64,000 bases of DNA from Thermomicrobium roseum DSM 5159 (GTDB lineage: Bacteria; Chloroflexota; Chloroflexia; Thermomicrobiales; Thermomicrobiaceae). The position numbers were made by a program, and so were the translations under genes. Shown one piece after another: positions 9,193 through 19,562 of this stretch. Position 1 is the first letter of the stretch. Each line of letters begins with the position of its first letter. The stretch spans positions 310,001 to 374,000 of the forward strand of contig NC_011959.1 of the NCBI RefSeq assembly GCF_000021685.1. The letters run 5' to 3'. Below the pieces are notes generated by a model. The model was not told the origin of the DNA. It did no database searches and saw nothing but the letters and a program-made list of their open reading frames with translations.

Positions 9193-10332
9193 ATGAAGAG
9201 TAGTGGATCGATCACGATGATGACCGTGACCGAATGGACGACACCTCGCCCGACTGGGCGAGTGCAACGGGAAACGTTACACGACTACACGCTCGGTGAG
9301 CTCGAGGCCTGGGTGGAGGGGCGTGGACTGCCACGCTACCGGGCGCGTCAGCTCTTCCACTGGGCATACCAGCAACTGGTGCTCGAATACGAGAGCATGA
9401 GCGTGCTCCCCAAGGCGGTGCGCAGCGAACTTTCAGAGACGCTCCCGATCAGCGGGCTCGTCCCTGTGCGTCAGCGGGTGAGTGACGACAGGGAAACGAT
9501 CAAGCTCTTGTTTCGCACGCGTGACGACCATTTCGTCGAGACTGTCGTCATGTTCTACCCGGATCGGACAACGGTGTGTGTCTCCTGCCAGATCGGCTGC
9601 GCCATCGGGTGCAGTTTTTGCGCGACCGGTCTTTCGGGGCTGATCCGCAACCTTTCGGCTGGCGAGATGGTGAGCCAGGTCGTGCACGCGGCGCGACTGG
9701 CACGCGAGCGAGAGCGTCGGATCTCCAACATCGTCGTGATGGGCATGGGAGAGCCGTTCCACAACTACGATGCGGTCATGCGCTTCGTCGCCATCGTGAA
9801 CGATCGTCAGGGCTTGGGAATCGGGGCGCGGCACATCACGCTCTCGACAGCTGGCGTCGTTCCCTTCATCGACCGACTCGCCGAGGAGCCGTATCAGGTC
9901 AAACTGGCCGTCTCGCTCCACGCCCCCAACGATGCTCTGCGCTCGCAGCTCGTTCCGATCAACCGGCGTTGGCCGATCGATGAATTGCTGGCCGCCTGCC
10001 GTCGGTACGTCGCCCGAACCGGCCGGCGTGTCACCTTCGAATACGTGCTGATCGAGGACGTCAACGACGACGAGCGGACGGCCGCGGAACTGGCTCGTCG
10101 CCTGCGTGGTCTGCTCTGTCATGTCAACCTCATTCCGTACAACCCAACGCCGGCTGCTCCGCTCTTCCGGCGGCCGGGACCGGAGCGGATCGAGCGGTTC
10201 CGCGCCGTACTCGAGCGGTATGGGATTCCTGCCACCGTACGCTACTCTCGGGGTGTCGAGATCGCGGCAGCGTGCGGGCAGCTGAGGGCACAGGAAGAGG
10301 CGCGCAGCCGGCGCCGTCGAGCGACGAGTTGA
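9193..10332 (+). CDS. rlmN: 23S rRNA (adenine2503-C2)-methyltransferase RlmN
   Basis: This 379-residue radical-SAM methyltransferase methylates C2 of A2503 in 23S rRNA and A37 of some tRNAs. The CxxxCxxC iron-sulfur motif is Cys136-Cys140-Cys143 in CAIGCSFCATG, the second catalytic cysteine is Cys361 in IAAACGQL, and VVMGMGEP, typical of the family, is present. The first about 25 residues are poorly conserved, so a start at 9220 or nearby is possible; GAGATAGG before 9193 supports the longer form. It sits between prsW (gap 20) and larC (gap 12), forming a three-gene run. A Cfr-type resistance enzyme is unlikely given the housekeeping context. Confidence 0.95.
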   Translation: MKSSGSITMMTVTEWTTPRPTGRVQRETLHDYTLGELEAWVEGRGLPRYRARQLFHWAYQQLVLEYESMSVLPKAVRSELSETLPISGLVPVRQRVSDDRETIKLLFRTRDDHFVETVVMFYPDRTTVCVSCQIGCAIGCSFCATGLSGLIRNLSAGEMVSQVVHAARLARERERRISNIVVMGMGEPFHNYDAVMRFVAIVNDRQGLGIGARHITLSTAGVVPFIDRLAEEPYQVKLAVSLHAPNDALRSQLVPINRRWPIDELLAACRRYVARTGRRVTFEYVLIEDVNDDERTAAELARRLRGLLCHVNLIPYNPTPAAPLFRRPGPERIERFRAVLERYGIPATVRYSRGVEIAAACGQLRAQEEARSRRRRATS

Positions 10333-10344
10333 AGGAGACAGTCC

Positions 10345-11565
10345 GTGCGTGTCGCGTACGTTGACCCGTTCTCGGGGGCCAGTGGCGACATGCTGCTCGG
10401 TGCGCTCGTCGATGCTGGCGTCCCCCCGGAGGAGCTGGCTGATCGCTTGGCCAGCGCGCTCGATGTTGACGGTTATCGGTTGGTCGTGGAGCGAGTCGTC
10501 CGGCGTGGGCTAGCTGGGACGCAGGTGCGGGTCATCGTCGAGGCAGCGCAGCCAGCACGCGATTGGGCCGAGATCCGCGACCTCTTGAGCGCTTCGGCAC
10601 TGCCGCCGCGGGTGAAAGAGCGGGCGCTGGCCGTTTTTCGGCGACTCGCGGAGGCGGAAGCGAGCGTCCACAGTGTCCCACTGGAGTCGGTGCACTTTCA
10701 CGAGGTGGGGGCGGTCGACTCGATCGTCGATGTCGTCGGCGTGGTCTGGGGGTTCGAGCTGCTCGGCGTGGAGGAGATCACCTGCGGTCCCCTGCCCTTG
10801 AGTCGTGGCTGGGTCGAAACTGCGCACGGGCGTCTGCCGGTGCCAGCGCCAGCTACGGCGCTCTTGCTTGCGCAGGCGGGAGCTCCGCTCGTACCGCTGG
10901 ACATCGAGGCCGAGCTGGTCACGCCAACAGGTGCGGCGTTACTGGTCGAACTGGCCCGCTTCGTCCGCCCGGCGTTCCTCCCGGAGCGGGTCGGCTACGG
11001 ATTCGGTACGCGCGAGCTTCCCTGGCCGAATGCCCTGCGTCTCTGGATCGGGGAAGCGTTCGCCGTACCGAGTCGACTGGACGAAGCGGAACTTCTCCTG
11101 GAGGCCAATCTCGACGATATGAATCCGCAGTTCATCGAGCCGCTGGTGGATCAGCTTTTCGCGGCTGGAGCCCTTGACGTGTATCTGACGCCGATCGTGA
11201 TGAAGCGCTCGCGCCCGGCGGTGATCGTGAGCGCCATCTGTCGGGCTAAGGATCGGCCGGTGCTCGAGCGTGTGCTCTTCGAGCACTCGACGACGTTCGG
11301 CGTGCGAGGGATTCCGATCGAGCGGACTAAGCTCGCGCGCCGCAGTGTCGCAGTCGCGACCCGCTGGGGTGAAGTGGCGGTCAAGCTGAAGATCGTGCAG
11401 GATCGCATCGTCGATGCCGTGCCGGAATATCGCGACTGCTTAGCTATTCACCAGCGAACCGGGTTGCCGATCCGGGAAATCTGGAACGAGGCAGCGCGAC
11501 TGGCCGCGGTGTGGATCGGACAGCGGGTGGGCGAGGAAGACCAGGAGGCCACGCTGCCGGAATAG
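10345..11565 (+). CDS. larC: LarC nickel insertion protein (Ni-pincer nucleotide cofactor synthesis)
   Basis: This 406-residue LarC/DUF111 protein begins RVAYVDPFSGASGDMLLGAL and contains VHFHEVGAVDSIVDVVG and LEANLDDMNPQ, the hallmarks of the family. LarC is the CTP-dependent cyclometallase that inserts nickel into the pincer nucleotide of lactate racemase and related enzymes. In Lactobacillus plantarum larC is split by a programmed frameshift; here it is one continuous frame. No larB, larE or larA lies in the window, so partners must be elsewhere. The GTG start has GAAGGAGA 6 bases upstream and follows rlmN by 12 bases. Confidence 0.92.
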   Translation: MRVAYVDPFSGASGDMLLGALVDAGVPPEELADRLASALDVDGYRLVVERVVRRGLAGTQVRVIVEAAQPARDWAEIRDLLSASALPPRVKERALAVFRRLAEAEASVHSVPLESVHFHEVGAVDSIVDVVGVVWGFELLGVEEITCGPLPLSRGWVETAHGRLPVPAPATALLLAQAGAPLVPLDIEAELVTPTGAALLVELARFVRPAFLPERVGYGFGTRELPWPNALRLWIGEAFAVPSRLDEAELLLEANLDDMNPQFIEPLVDQLFAAGALDVYLTPIVMKRSRPAVIVSAICRAKDRPVLERVLFEHSTTFGVRGIPIERTKLARRSVAVATRWGEVAVKLKIVQDRIVDAVPEYRDCLAIHQRTGLPIREIWNEAARLAAVWIGQRVGEEDQEATLPE

Positions 11566-11674
11566 GGCTTCCCTCGCAAATTCTACGGTGCTTCCGCATC
11601 ACGACAGAGCCCTCCGTTCGAAATTGGAGACCCAAAAAGGATGAATCGTGGCTCCACTTCCGGCTCGATGGTAA

Positions 11675-11692
11675 ATTTAGACACCGCTAAAT
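11675..11692. promoter_or_regulatory. Candidate metal-regulator (DtxR/MntR-type) operator
   Basis: The inverted repeat ATTTAG-N6-CTAAAT stands 34 bases before the ZIP transporter start in otherwise GC-rich DNA. TTTAG/CTAAA arms resemble boxes of the DtxR/MntR family. The sequence is seen; the regulator is inferred. Confidence 0.45.
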
Positions 11693-11725
11693 CGAACTCG
11701 TGTTGGAGCGATCTGGGAGGACGAC

Positions 11726-12550
11726 GTGCTGGACTGGTTCTGGTCGCTCGACCCGATCCTGCAGGCGCTACTGGGAGGACTTTTGACGTGGGGTGCCACC
11801 GCGGCGGCGGCAGCGCTCGTGTTGTTGGGCCGGAGTATCCCCCGCTGGTTACTGGACGCGATGCTCGGCTTCGCTGCTGGAGTGATGATCGCAGCCAGTG
11901 TTTGGTCGCTCCTGATTCCCGCGATGGAGGTCACTGAACGGAATGGTGGTATCGCCTGGATCCCGGCCGCGACCGGTCTCGTCGCTGGCGCGCTAGCACT
12001 GCGCATCGTCGATCGCTTCCTGCCGCATCTGCACCTGTTCCTACCGCGCGAGGCAGCGGAAGGAGTCTCGACGACCTGGCGTCGGACGACGCTTTTGATC
12101 CTGGCGATCACGCTGCACAATGTCCCGGAGGGTCTGGCGGTCGGGGTCGCTTTTGGGGCAGCAGCACGGGTGACGGACCCTCTGCTCGCTCTTTCGCTCG
12201 CCAGTGGTGCGACTGCTCTTGCCATCGGGATCGCGCTGCAGAACGTGCCGGAGGGGCTGGCGATCGCGGTTCCATTACGACGCGAGGGATTCAGTCCGTT
12301 TCGCGCCTTCTGGTACGGGCAGCTCTCCGCGATCGTCGAACCGCTGGCCGCGTTGCTCGGGGCAGCGGCCGTACTCTTCGTCGAACCGCTCCTGCCGTAT
12401 GCGCTCGCCTTCGCGGCTGGAGCGATGCTGTACGTCGTCGTCGAGGAGTTGATCCCGGAATCGCAGCGCGGCGATCACGGAGATCTGGCGACGAGCGGCA
12501 CGATCATTGGCTTCACGGTGATGATGGTGCTGGATGTGGCGCTCGCCTGA
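11726..12550 (+). CDS. ZIP-family divalent metal transporter
   Basis: This 274-residue membrane protein has about eight transmembrane helices. The two metal-binding helices are visible as LHNVPEGLAVG and LQNVPEGLAIA (TM4 and TM5), the family signature. A short loop with HLHLF lies between TM3 and TM4. ZIP proteins import zinc, iron or manganese; the type is GufA/ZupT-like. The GTG start is preceded by GGGAGG at 6 bases. It stands alone, 160 bases after larC, with a candidate metal-responsive operator in front. The metal cannot be read from sequence. Confidence 0.9.
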   Translation: MLDWFWSLDPILQALLGGLLTWGATAAAAALVLLGRSIPRWLLDAMLGFAAGVMIAASVWSLLIPAMEVTERNGGIAWIPAATGLVAGALALRIVDRFLPHLHLFLPREAAEGVSTTWRRTTLLILAITLHNVPEGLAVGVAFGAAARVTDPLLALSLASGATALAIGIALQNVPEGLAIAVPLRREGFSPFRAFWYGQLSAIVEPLAALLGAAAVLFVEPLLPYALAFAAGAMLYVVVEELIPESQRGDHGDLATSGTIIGFTVMMVLDVALA

Positions 12551-13224
12551 CTGGCTGAGAGGATGAAAGGGTGAGTCGCTGCGAGGGGTTACCCGGCTCG
12601 TCTCCTGCGTCGTTGGCAGTTCAGCGTGCTCGGACGAGCGTCTCGTGCTCAGGATGCCTGACGAGAAAGCGATGACTCTCGCGGCATCTTGCTCGCGGCT
12701 CGGGGTCGGGACGTGTGTCGCCTCGTCGGAGAGGACGTGCTGAACCAGGTTCGCCCGGCGATCGAGAGTCGGATGCGCCCTCTTCGGAGAAGAGCATCGG
12801 CTGCCTACTGAGAGTGGTCATCCTTTTCCAGGTGGTACAGGCACGGTGTCCCGACGCGCGCTCAGCTGGACGAGGGGGCCGATCTTCCGACTAGCAGCCG
12901 TCCCGTACTGTGGTATCCTCTGGCGTTGCCCGCAACCCCTGTTCGGTCAGTCCGCCTCGTCTCCCGAGACTGTGTCGGCCACTCCTGCGCCTGTCCTCAC
13001 GGGAGTCGGTGCCGGAAGGTCTTCGGGATCACCGGCTCCCTCGCCTTCCAGACGCAGATTGCCCGGCAGAGTGGCTCCGCGCAGCCGGAAAGGTGCCGCT
13101 CGTCGTCGAAGTACCGTGTTCGGCTATGGGGAACGGCGAAGTTGAAGTACTTTACTCGTGTCGGTTAGGATCGGGTAGGGCCAAAGAACCGAGTTGTGCT
13201 CGCGAACATGTCGTGGAGGGATCG
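12551..13224. other. 674-base gap without a recognisable gene
   Basis: Between the ZIP transporter and the ABC importer ATPase I see no protein with family features. Several overlapping short frames have no good ribosome binding site and Arg/Ser/Pro-rich products typical of chance frames in GC-rich DNA. A substrate-binding protein for the importer would be expected in such a place and is not there. The segment 12900-13130 has weak resemblance to parts of a cobalamin riboswitch but not enough to call. Confidence 0.5.
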
Positions 13225-14049
13225 ATGGTTGAGACCCCGGGCGCGTCATCGGCTCCGACAGAGGCGCGCACTGTCGTGGTGAGAGTATCGGACGTCATCA
13301 AGCATTTCGTTCATGGAAAACGACAACTCCGAGCACTGGACGGTGTGAGCTTCGAGCTCCCGGAGGGACGCTTTTTGGTTGTCGTCGGGCCGAGCGGTTG
13401 CGGCAAGACGACGTTGCTTCGCATTCTGGCTGGTTTGGAGCAGCAGGACAGTGGCGAAGTCTGGATGCGTCCCAGTCGCGATGGGCATCCGCCGTTTGCC
13501 ATGGTCTTCCAAGAACAATCGGTCTTCCCATGGCTGACGGTGCGTGACAACGTTGCCTACGGCCTCAAGCTGCGCCGCGTACGAGGGCGGCAGGTCGAGG
13601 AACGGGCATCGCACTGGATCCGCAAGGTCGGGCTGAGCGGATTCGAACGAGCCTATCCGCATCAGCTCTCGGGCGGAATGAAGCAGCGGGTCTCGATCGC
13701 GCGGGCTTTCGCGGTCGATCCTGATGTCCTTCTCATGGACGAGCCATTCTCGGCGCTGGACGAGCAGATGCGGACGATTCTGCAGCAGGAAGTCTCGAGT
13801 CTTTGCGAAGAGCAGCAAAAGACTGTCATCTTCGTGACGCATTCGATCGACGAGGCTCTCACACTCGGTGACGAGGTTTTAGTGATGACTCATCGACCAG
13901 GACGGGTCAAGCGGGTGATACCGGTTCCGTTTCCACGTCCCCGCGACGTGGTCGAGGTACGAGCTGATCCACGGTACGGTGAACTCTATGAAGAGATTTG
14001 GGGGTTGATCGCCGAAGAGGTACGGCGTGGACCACAGGAGCATCGATGA
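13225..14049 (+). CDS. ABC importer ATPase, nitrate/sulfonate/taurine type
   Basis: This 274-residue ATPase has Walker A GPSGCGKTT (55-63), Q-loop Gln96, signature LSGGMKQ (148-154), Walker B LLMDEP (169-174) and the H-loop in FVTHSIDEAL. FQEQSVFPWLTVRDNV is typical of the SsuB/TauB/NrtD group. It powers the permease encoded directly downstream. The start at 13225 has GTGGAGGG upstream; a longer in-frame reading from 12910 has no domain support. Its stop overlaps the permease start (ATGA). The substrate (sulfonate, nitrate, cyanate, thiamine precursor or other) is undetermined because no binding protein is adjacent. Confidence 0.92.
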   Translation: MVETPGASSAPTEARTVVVRVSDVIKHFVHGKRQLRALDGVSFELPEGRFLVVVGPSGCGKTTLLRILAGLEQQDSGEVWMRPSRDGHPPFAMVFQEQSVFPWLTVRDNVAYGLKLRRVRGRQVEERASHWIRKVGLSGFERAYPHQLSGGMKQRVSIARAFAVDPDVLLMDEPFSALDEQMRTILQQEVSSLCEEQQKTVIFVTHSIDEALTLGDEVLVMTHRPGRVKRVIPVPFPRPRDVVEVRADPRYGELYEEIWGLIAEEVRRGPQEHR

Positions 14050-14879
14050 TGGTCGAAGGTGGGGCATCAGTCGAACGGACGACCATGCAACGCGGGCGCT
14101 GGTTACCCCAGGCAGGGGTCAAGACCGAAGCGGCTATCCAGCTGCTCTCGCCTGTCGCGCTGCTTGCGCTCTGGGAAGCGGCGGCTCGGGCGGGATGGGT
14201 CGATCAACGTTTCTTCCCAGCGCCCAGTACGATCGTCGGTGCCTTCTGGGATGCGATCACGACAGGCGTGCTACTGCATCATCTCAAGATCACGTTGTGG
14301 CGGGTGCTGCTCGGTACGGTGATCGGTGGTGTACCCGCGGTACTGATCGGGCTCGCCATGGGCATGTGGCGCTGGCTGCGGTTGACGCTCGATCCGATCA
14401 TCGCGGCGACGTATCCGCTGCCGAAGAGCGCACTCTTCCCGCTGTTGCTCCTGATCTTCGGTCTCGGGGAAGGTTCCAAGGTCTCGATGGTGGCGATCGG
14501 TGTGTTCTATCTCGCCGTGACCAACGCGATGGAGGGAGTTCTCGCCATCAATCCTGTCTACTTCGATGTTGCCAAGACGTTCGGAGCCAGGCGCTGGGAT
14601 GTGATCCGGACCGTCGCGCTACCGGGGGCGATGCCGCTGGTCTTGGCCGGATTGCGCCTCGGCGTGGGTACAGGCCTGATTCTCGGAGTGCTCGCGGAGA
14701 TGCTGGGGGCGCGCGATGGACTCGGCTATCTTTTGTGGAGTGCCTGGCAGACGTTCTCCGTATCGTTGCTCTGGGCCACGCTCTTCGTGACAGCCATATT
14801 GGGTTTTGCGAGCGTGCAATTGGTCGACTTCCTGCGAAGGGTACTCGTTCCTTGGCAACGAGGAACGGCTCGACGTTGA
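14046..14879 (+). CDS. ABC importer permease, nitrate/sulfonate/taurine type
   Basis: This 277-residue inner-membrane permease of the SsuC/TauC/NrtB family has about six helices. The cytoplasmic EAA loop that docks onto the ATPase is FGARRWDVIRTVALPGAMP. It begins with an ATG overlapping the stop of the ATPase by 4 bases, so the two are translationally coupled. The RFFPAPSTIVGAFWD segment near residue 55 is a family landmark. No substrate-binding gene follows; instead a 1.4-kb stretch without genes begins. The pair is either served by a binding protein elsewhere or is the remainder of a larger operon. Confidence 0.9.
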   Translation: MMVEGGASVERTTMQRGRWLPQAGVKTEAAIQLLSPVALLALWEAAARAGWVDQRFFPAPSTIVGAFWDAITTGVLLHHLKITLWRVLLGTVIGGVPAVLIGLAMGMWRWLRLTLDPIIAATYPLPKSALFPLLLLIFGLGEGSKVSMVAIGVFYLAVTNAMEGVLAINPVYFDVAKTFGARRWDVIRTVALPGAMPLVLAGLRLGVGTGLILGVLAEMLGARDGLGYLLWSAWQTFSVSLLWATLFVTAILGFASVQLVDFLRRVLVPWQRGTARR

Positions 14880-16253
14880 CAGGAGCGAGTGCCACTGGGA
14901 GAGAGCGATCCTCGGCTCTCTTGCCGGGTGTCGGCGATCCCCCTCTTGCATGCCAGTGCGTCGCAGCTCTGCGCGAACCGCCGCTCGGCGCTGGCGAGGA
15001 AGCCCTGCGACTGTGCGGTATCAGCGCTTTCGAGCGCGAATCGGCGATCGCATCGGAGGTAAGGTGACCTGCTAACGTCGAGTCAGGTGGCCAAATGAGT
15101 CGAGGATCCGACCTCATCGACGGGGGGGCAGACGCGATCGGCGGCGGAAATTACAAGGGAGAGAGCCCGCTGGGAACCGCACCTCGGCCGTGAGGGGGAC
15201 ATTTCCACTGCCTCACCTGACGCCCGCGAGCACAGCGAGCGAACTTGACGGGGGAGGACGCAGCTGAGGGGCGTGGAAATGCGCTTTCGCCGGGCATTCT
15301 GGTGTCGACGAATCACCTCCGCCCGAGAGCTGCACGCGCCCGGTTTTCGGAGGCTGTTGGTGAGCGTCAAGATTCGGTCGCGCGAGCAGGTTGCGGGTTT
15401 ATGCCCGGACGAGGGCGGGTGGGCGCAGCTGGGCCGGACGGAGTGTGCAGGCAGGCCGGCCCCGTGCCGAGTGATCGAGTGTTCGGCTACGCGCGACCGC
15501 TGAGAACGCATCGCGTGGTAACTGGGTCAGCGTCGGCGCAGCTGAGCTGCGAGTGCTGGAACGGTCGTCCTCGCTGCGGCGGCTGGAACGCGGCGGTCGG
15601 TGTGGTGCTGACCTAAGAGGGCGAGATGCGGCGCAGCCCACTGGCTGCTGGGTACTGCTGCAGGTGCGGTTGGTTTGGCGGAGAGAGGAGCGGTCGCGCA
15701 AGAGTGAAGTGCGTGGGTGCCTGTGCGACTCGTCTCGGGATGACGGTCCTGATGGTACGAATTCGGCCGGCTACGCATCCTCACAGGAAATCCGGTCGCG
15801 TGTGGTCGACCACGACAGGTAGGGTGTGCTGATTCCTGCGCGGAGGTGCAATGCGAGCGACTGCATGATCGACGATGCGTGCATGTAGTCCGGCGGCGTC
15901 GCGCTGCAGCTGGCTGCACGCCGTGGTTTCCAGGAGCCCCTGGGCGTGCTGCCGTCTTCGCCTGCCCGCGGCAGCGCGCCGCACTCGAGAGTTCGTCAGG
16001 AGACTTGGTCGCTGGCGCGACGATTCGGTTGCGGCGAGCATACGCGCAGCTTTTGTTCAACAGCGCGGGCGGCGCGAACCGTCGTTATTGCAGACGTAAC
16101 AGCCCTATCCGAGGACGATGCGTCGCCGCTGGGATAGGGGTCTGTCGTTCGGACGACGGTACGCAAGCGTTTTCCACCGAAAGAAGCAGCTGACCCGCCA
16201 GATGTGCGTTTGCTGCTCTCAGCGCTGCGCGACCGGTCAGGATGGTGCGTCGT
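14880..16253. other. 1.37-kb gap without a recognisable gene
   Basis: Across both strands I find only short, overlapping frames with products very rich in Arg, Ser, Pro and Ala and no family signature. On the minus strand around 15083-15300 the product has a tail faintly like the non-conserved C-terminus of TnpB proteins, but the zinc ribbon that should precede it is absent. Searches by eye for RNase P RNA, tmRNA and tRNA signatures were negative. It may be decayed DNA or carry an RNA I cannot recognise. Confidence 0.5.
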
Positions 16254-16460
16254 TCAGTGCCGATGAGCATCCTCGGACGACTCGTCGGTGAGGAGATCGA
16301 GGCTCTCTTCGGGCCGCAGCTCGTAGAAGGCCAAGCGGAGTCGCCCGGGCGGTGTGCCGAGCACGCGGTGGAAGATCTCCACCGCTTCGCGGGCGAAAGC
16401 GCGTTTCTGGTCGGTCGTCAACGGTTCCTTACGAGCCACGACGATCTCGAGCATCGGCAT
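16254..16460 (-). CDS. 4-oxalocrotonate tautomerase-like small protein
   Basis: This 68-residue protein starts Met-Pro, so processing exposes the N-terminal Pro that serves as catalytic base in the tautomerase superfamily, followed by MLEIVVARKEPLTTDQKRAF, a typical beta strand and helix start. 4-OT enzymes isomerise 2-hydroxymuconates made after extradiol ring cleavage. It lies downstream of an extradiol dioxygenase and hpaB on the same strand, which fits a role in aromatic catabolism, though a strong hairpin separates it from them. GAGGGG stands 7 bases before the ATG. The short His-rich tail is unusual. Confidence 0.75.
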   Translation of the reverse strand: MPMLEIVVARKEPLTTDQKRAFAREAVEIFHRVLGTPPGRLRLAFYELRPEESLDLLTDESSEDAHRH

Positions 16461-16533
16461 CGTCCAACCCCTCTCGCTATGCGCTCCGAGCGTACCATGC
16501 TAGGGTATGGTCGTGAACCAGTGGTCATGCTGA

Positions 16534-16570
16534 GGCCACCCGTCCCGCTCGATGAGCGGGACGGGTGGCC
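16534..16570 (-). terminator. Strong terminator hairpin after the extradiol dioxygenase
   Basis: A perfect 16-bp stem (16534-16549 with 16555-16570) closes a 5-base loop, 21 bases after the dioxygenase stop on the minus strand. There is no T run, but stability is very high. Confidence 0.7.
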
Positions 16571-16591
16571 AGTTCTCGTTTCACTGGCGGG

Positions 16592-17587
16592 TCAGTCGTC
16601 GGCGCGGGCAGGTTCGGCAGCCTCGACCGGCGGGGTGCCGTAGAGGAAGAACTCGGCCGGCAGTGGGGAGCCAAACCAGATGATTCCCTTGTCGAGCTCC
16701 TCCTCCCGCCAGGTGATCGGCTGCCAGGCTGGGTCGAAGATCAAGTACCCGGCATCCCCGAAGAGTTCGACGCGGTTGCCGCCCGGCTCGATGACGTACA
16801 TGAACATGGCTTGGGAGATCCCGTGCTTGCCGGGGCCAGCTTCGATCTTGATCCCGACCTCGCTGAACACATCCGCGATGTCGTTGAGGTGCTGCGGGTA
16901 GCCGTACCAGTAGCAGACGTGGTGGAGCCGGCCCTTGGCGCCGGACTGGTCCATCATGAAGGCGATCTCGTGCACCAGCGGGCTGACCGAGAGCCAGGCG
17001 CCGGCCTCCCGGCCGTTATTGAGCTGGATGTTCTCGCGCAAGCGGAAGCCGAGGAGGTCCATCAGGAACTGCTTGTTCTGGGTCACGTCGCTGGCCAGGA
17101 GATTGACGTGATCGATGCGGCGGACCGGGACGCCGCGCAGGGGGCGGCGCTGCGGCCTGTTGATGAGCTTGGTCTTGGCCTCGGCCGGGGTCTTGTAGTA
17201 CTCGACCTCCCAGAGGAGCTCCATCGGGTGCCCGTCGGGGGTGTGGAAGCGGTAGGCGCGGCCATGGCCGCGGTCTCCCTCGATCCACCCCTCGCCGAAG
17301 CCGGCTTCCTCGAGGGCGCGGACGCGGCGCTCGAGCGCCTGGGGGGAGGTGGTGCGCCAGGCCACGTGCCCAAGGCCCGGCTTTTCGCGCTTGGTGACCT
17401 TGAGGGTGTGGTGGTACCAGTCCTCATAGGCACGCAGATAGACCGAGTCGCCGACCCGCTCGGTCTCCTCCAGGCCGAGGAGCTCCTTGAAGAACCAGAG
17501 CGTGCCGTCGAGGTCCGGGGTATAGATCTCGACGTGCGCCAGTTGCGCGACCTCGAAGAGTGGTTCCGCATGCCCGTTCGTGCTCAT
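16592..17587 (-). CDS. Extradiol ring-cleavage dioxygenase (catechol 2,3-dioxygenase family)
   Basis: This 331-residue type I extradiol dioxygenase has two VOC domains. The three Fe(II)/Mn(II) ligands are visible in the C-terminal domain: His in RIDHVNLLASD, His in RLHHVCYWYGY and Glu in NRVELFGDAGY. Family members open catechol or homoprotocatechuate next to the hydroxyls. The neighbouring hpaB suggests homoprotocatechuate (HpaD-like) or a similar catechol as substrate; this is inference. The start at 17587 is preferred because GGGAGGG stands before it, whereas the in-frame ATG at 17602 overlaps that site. The coding GC looks higher than in the flanking housekeeping genes, hinting at transfer. 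Confidence 0.88.
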   Translation of the reverse strand: MSTNGHAEPLFEVAQLAHVEIYTPDLDGTLWFFKELLGLEETERVGDSVYLRAYEDWYHHTLKVTKREKPGLGHVAWRTTSPQALERRVRALEEAGFGEGWIEGDRGHGRAYRFHTPDGHPMELLWEVEYYKTPAEAKTKLINRPQRRPLRGVPVRRIDHVNLLASDVTQNKQFLMDLLGFRLRENIQLNNGREAGAWLSVSPLVHEIAFMMDQSGAKGRLHHVCYWYGYPQHLNDIADVFSEVGIKIEAGPGKHGISQAMFMYVIEPGGNRVELFGDAGYLIFDPAWQPITWREEELDKGIIWFGSPLPAEFFLYGTPPVEAAEPARADD

Positions 17588-17693
17588 GGGACTCCCTCCC
17601 ATCGTGCCACGTCAGAAGACGACCTACCTCGCGACTGGCGCGGGTGCCGATCCCATCGTGCGGCCATACCCTCCTTCCCGGCGGCCGCTCACG

Positions 17694-17726
17694 GGCCGGC
17701 GGGAGACCCGCCGGAGCTGCCGGCCC
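17694..17726 (-). terminator. Hairpin between hpaB and the dioxygenase
   Basis: CCGGCGGG (17696-17703) pairs with CCCGCCGG (17707-17714) around AGA, within the 156-base gap between the two minus-strand genes. Outer GGGCCGG/CCGGCCC segments allow an alternative larger fold. It could limit read-through. Confidence 0.4.
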
Positions 17727-17743
17727 GACGAGCGGGGCCACGG

Positions 17744-19305
<1,562 letters not shown>

Positions 19306-19376
19306 AGTCCACCTCCGTGGCCTGCGAGCCTCGGTTTCGATCCGTTCGTCTGGCGGGTCCCGATGTCAAGTCTACA

Positions 19377-19400
19377 GGTTGTCATGCAATATCATCAACC
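19377..19400. promoter_or_regulatory. Candidate operator upstream of hpaB
   Basis: The inverted repeat GGTTG-N14-CAACC lies about 72 bases upstream of the hpaB start in a locally AT-richer segment. It could bind a regulator of the aromatic genes. Only the repeat is seen. Confidence 0.25.
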
Positions 19401-19562
19401 GGAAAGTTCCGGCATTCCGAACGCTGAAGGGTGCGATTTGCTGGATCCATTCCTGACACGTTGCAGGAATGAAGAACCCGGTCTCTCCGAACAGCTTTCG
19501 AGCGAGGTCGGATCGGAGCATGACGGCATCGAGCGACGGATAGAGTCAGTCGGAAAGCGAGT

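Noticed and set aside
12550..12600. CTGAGAGG followed by GAAAGGGTGAG, reminiscent of a thiamine (TPP) riboswitch, ahead of an ABC importer
   Set aside because: The second conserved TPP segment and the flanking stems are missing, and it lies 640 bases from the ATPase start.
12900..13130. Scattered matches to a cobalamin riboswitch (GCCCGCAAC, GGCCACT, AGCCGGAAAGGTGCC)
   Set aside because: The GGGAA and full B12-box sequences are absent and spacing is wrong; the importer is not of the cobalamin type.
15083..15511. Minus-strand frame with a tail faintly like the C-terminus of a TnpB protein
   Set aside because: No RuvC or zinc-ribbon motifs upstream in any frame, and no terminal repeats.
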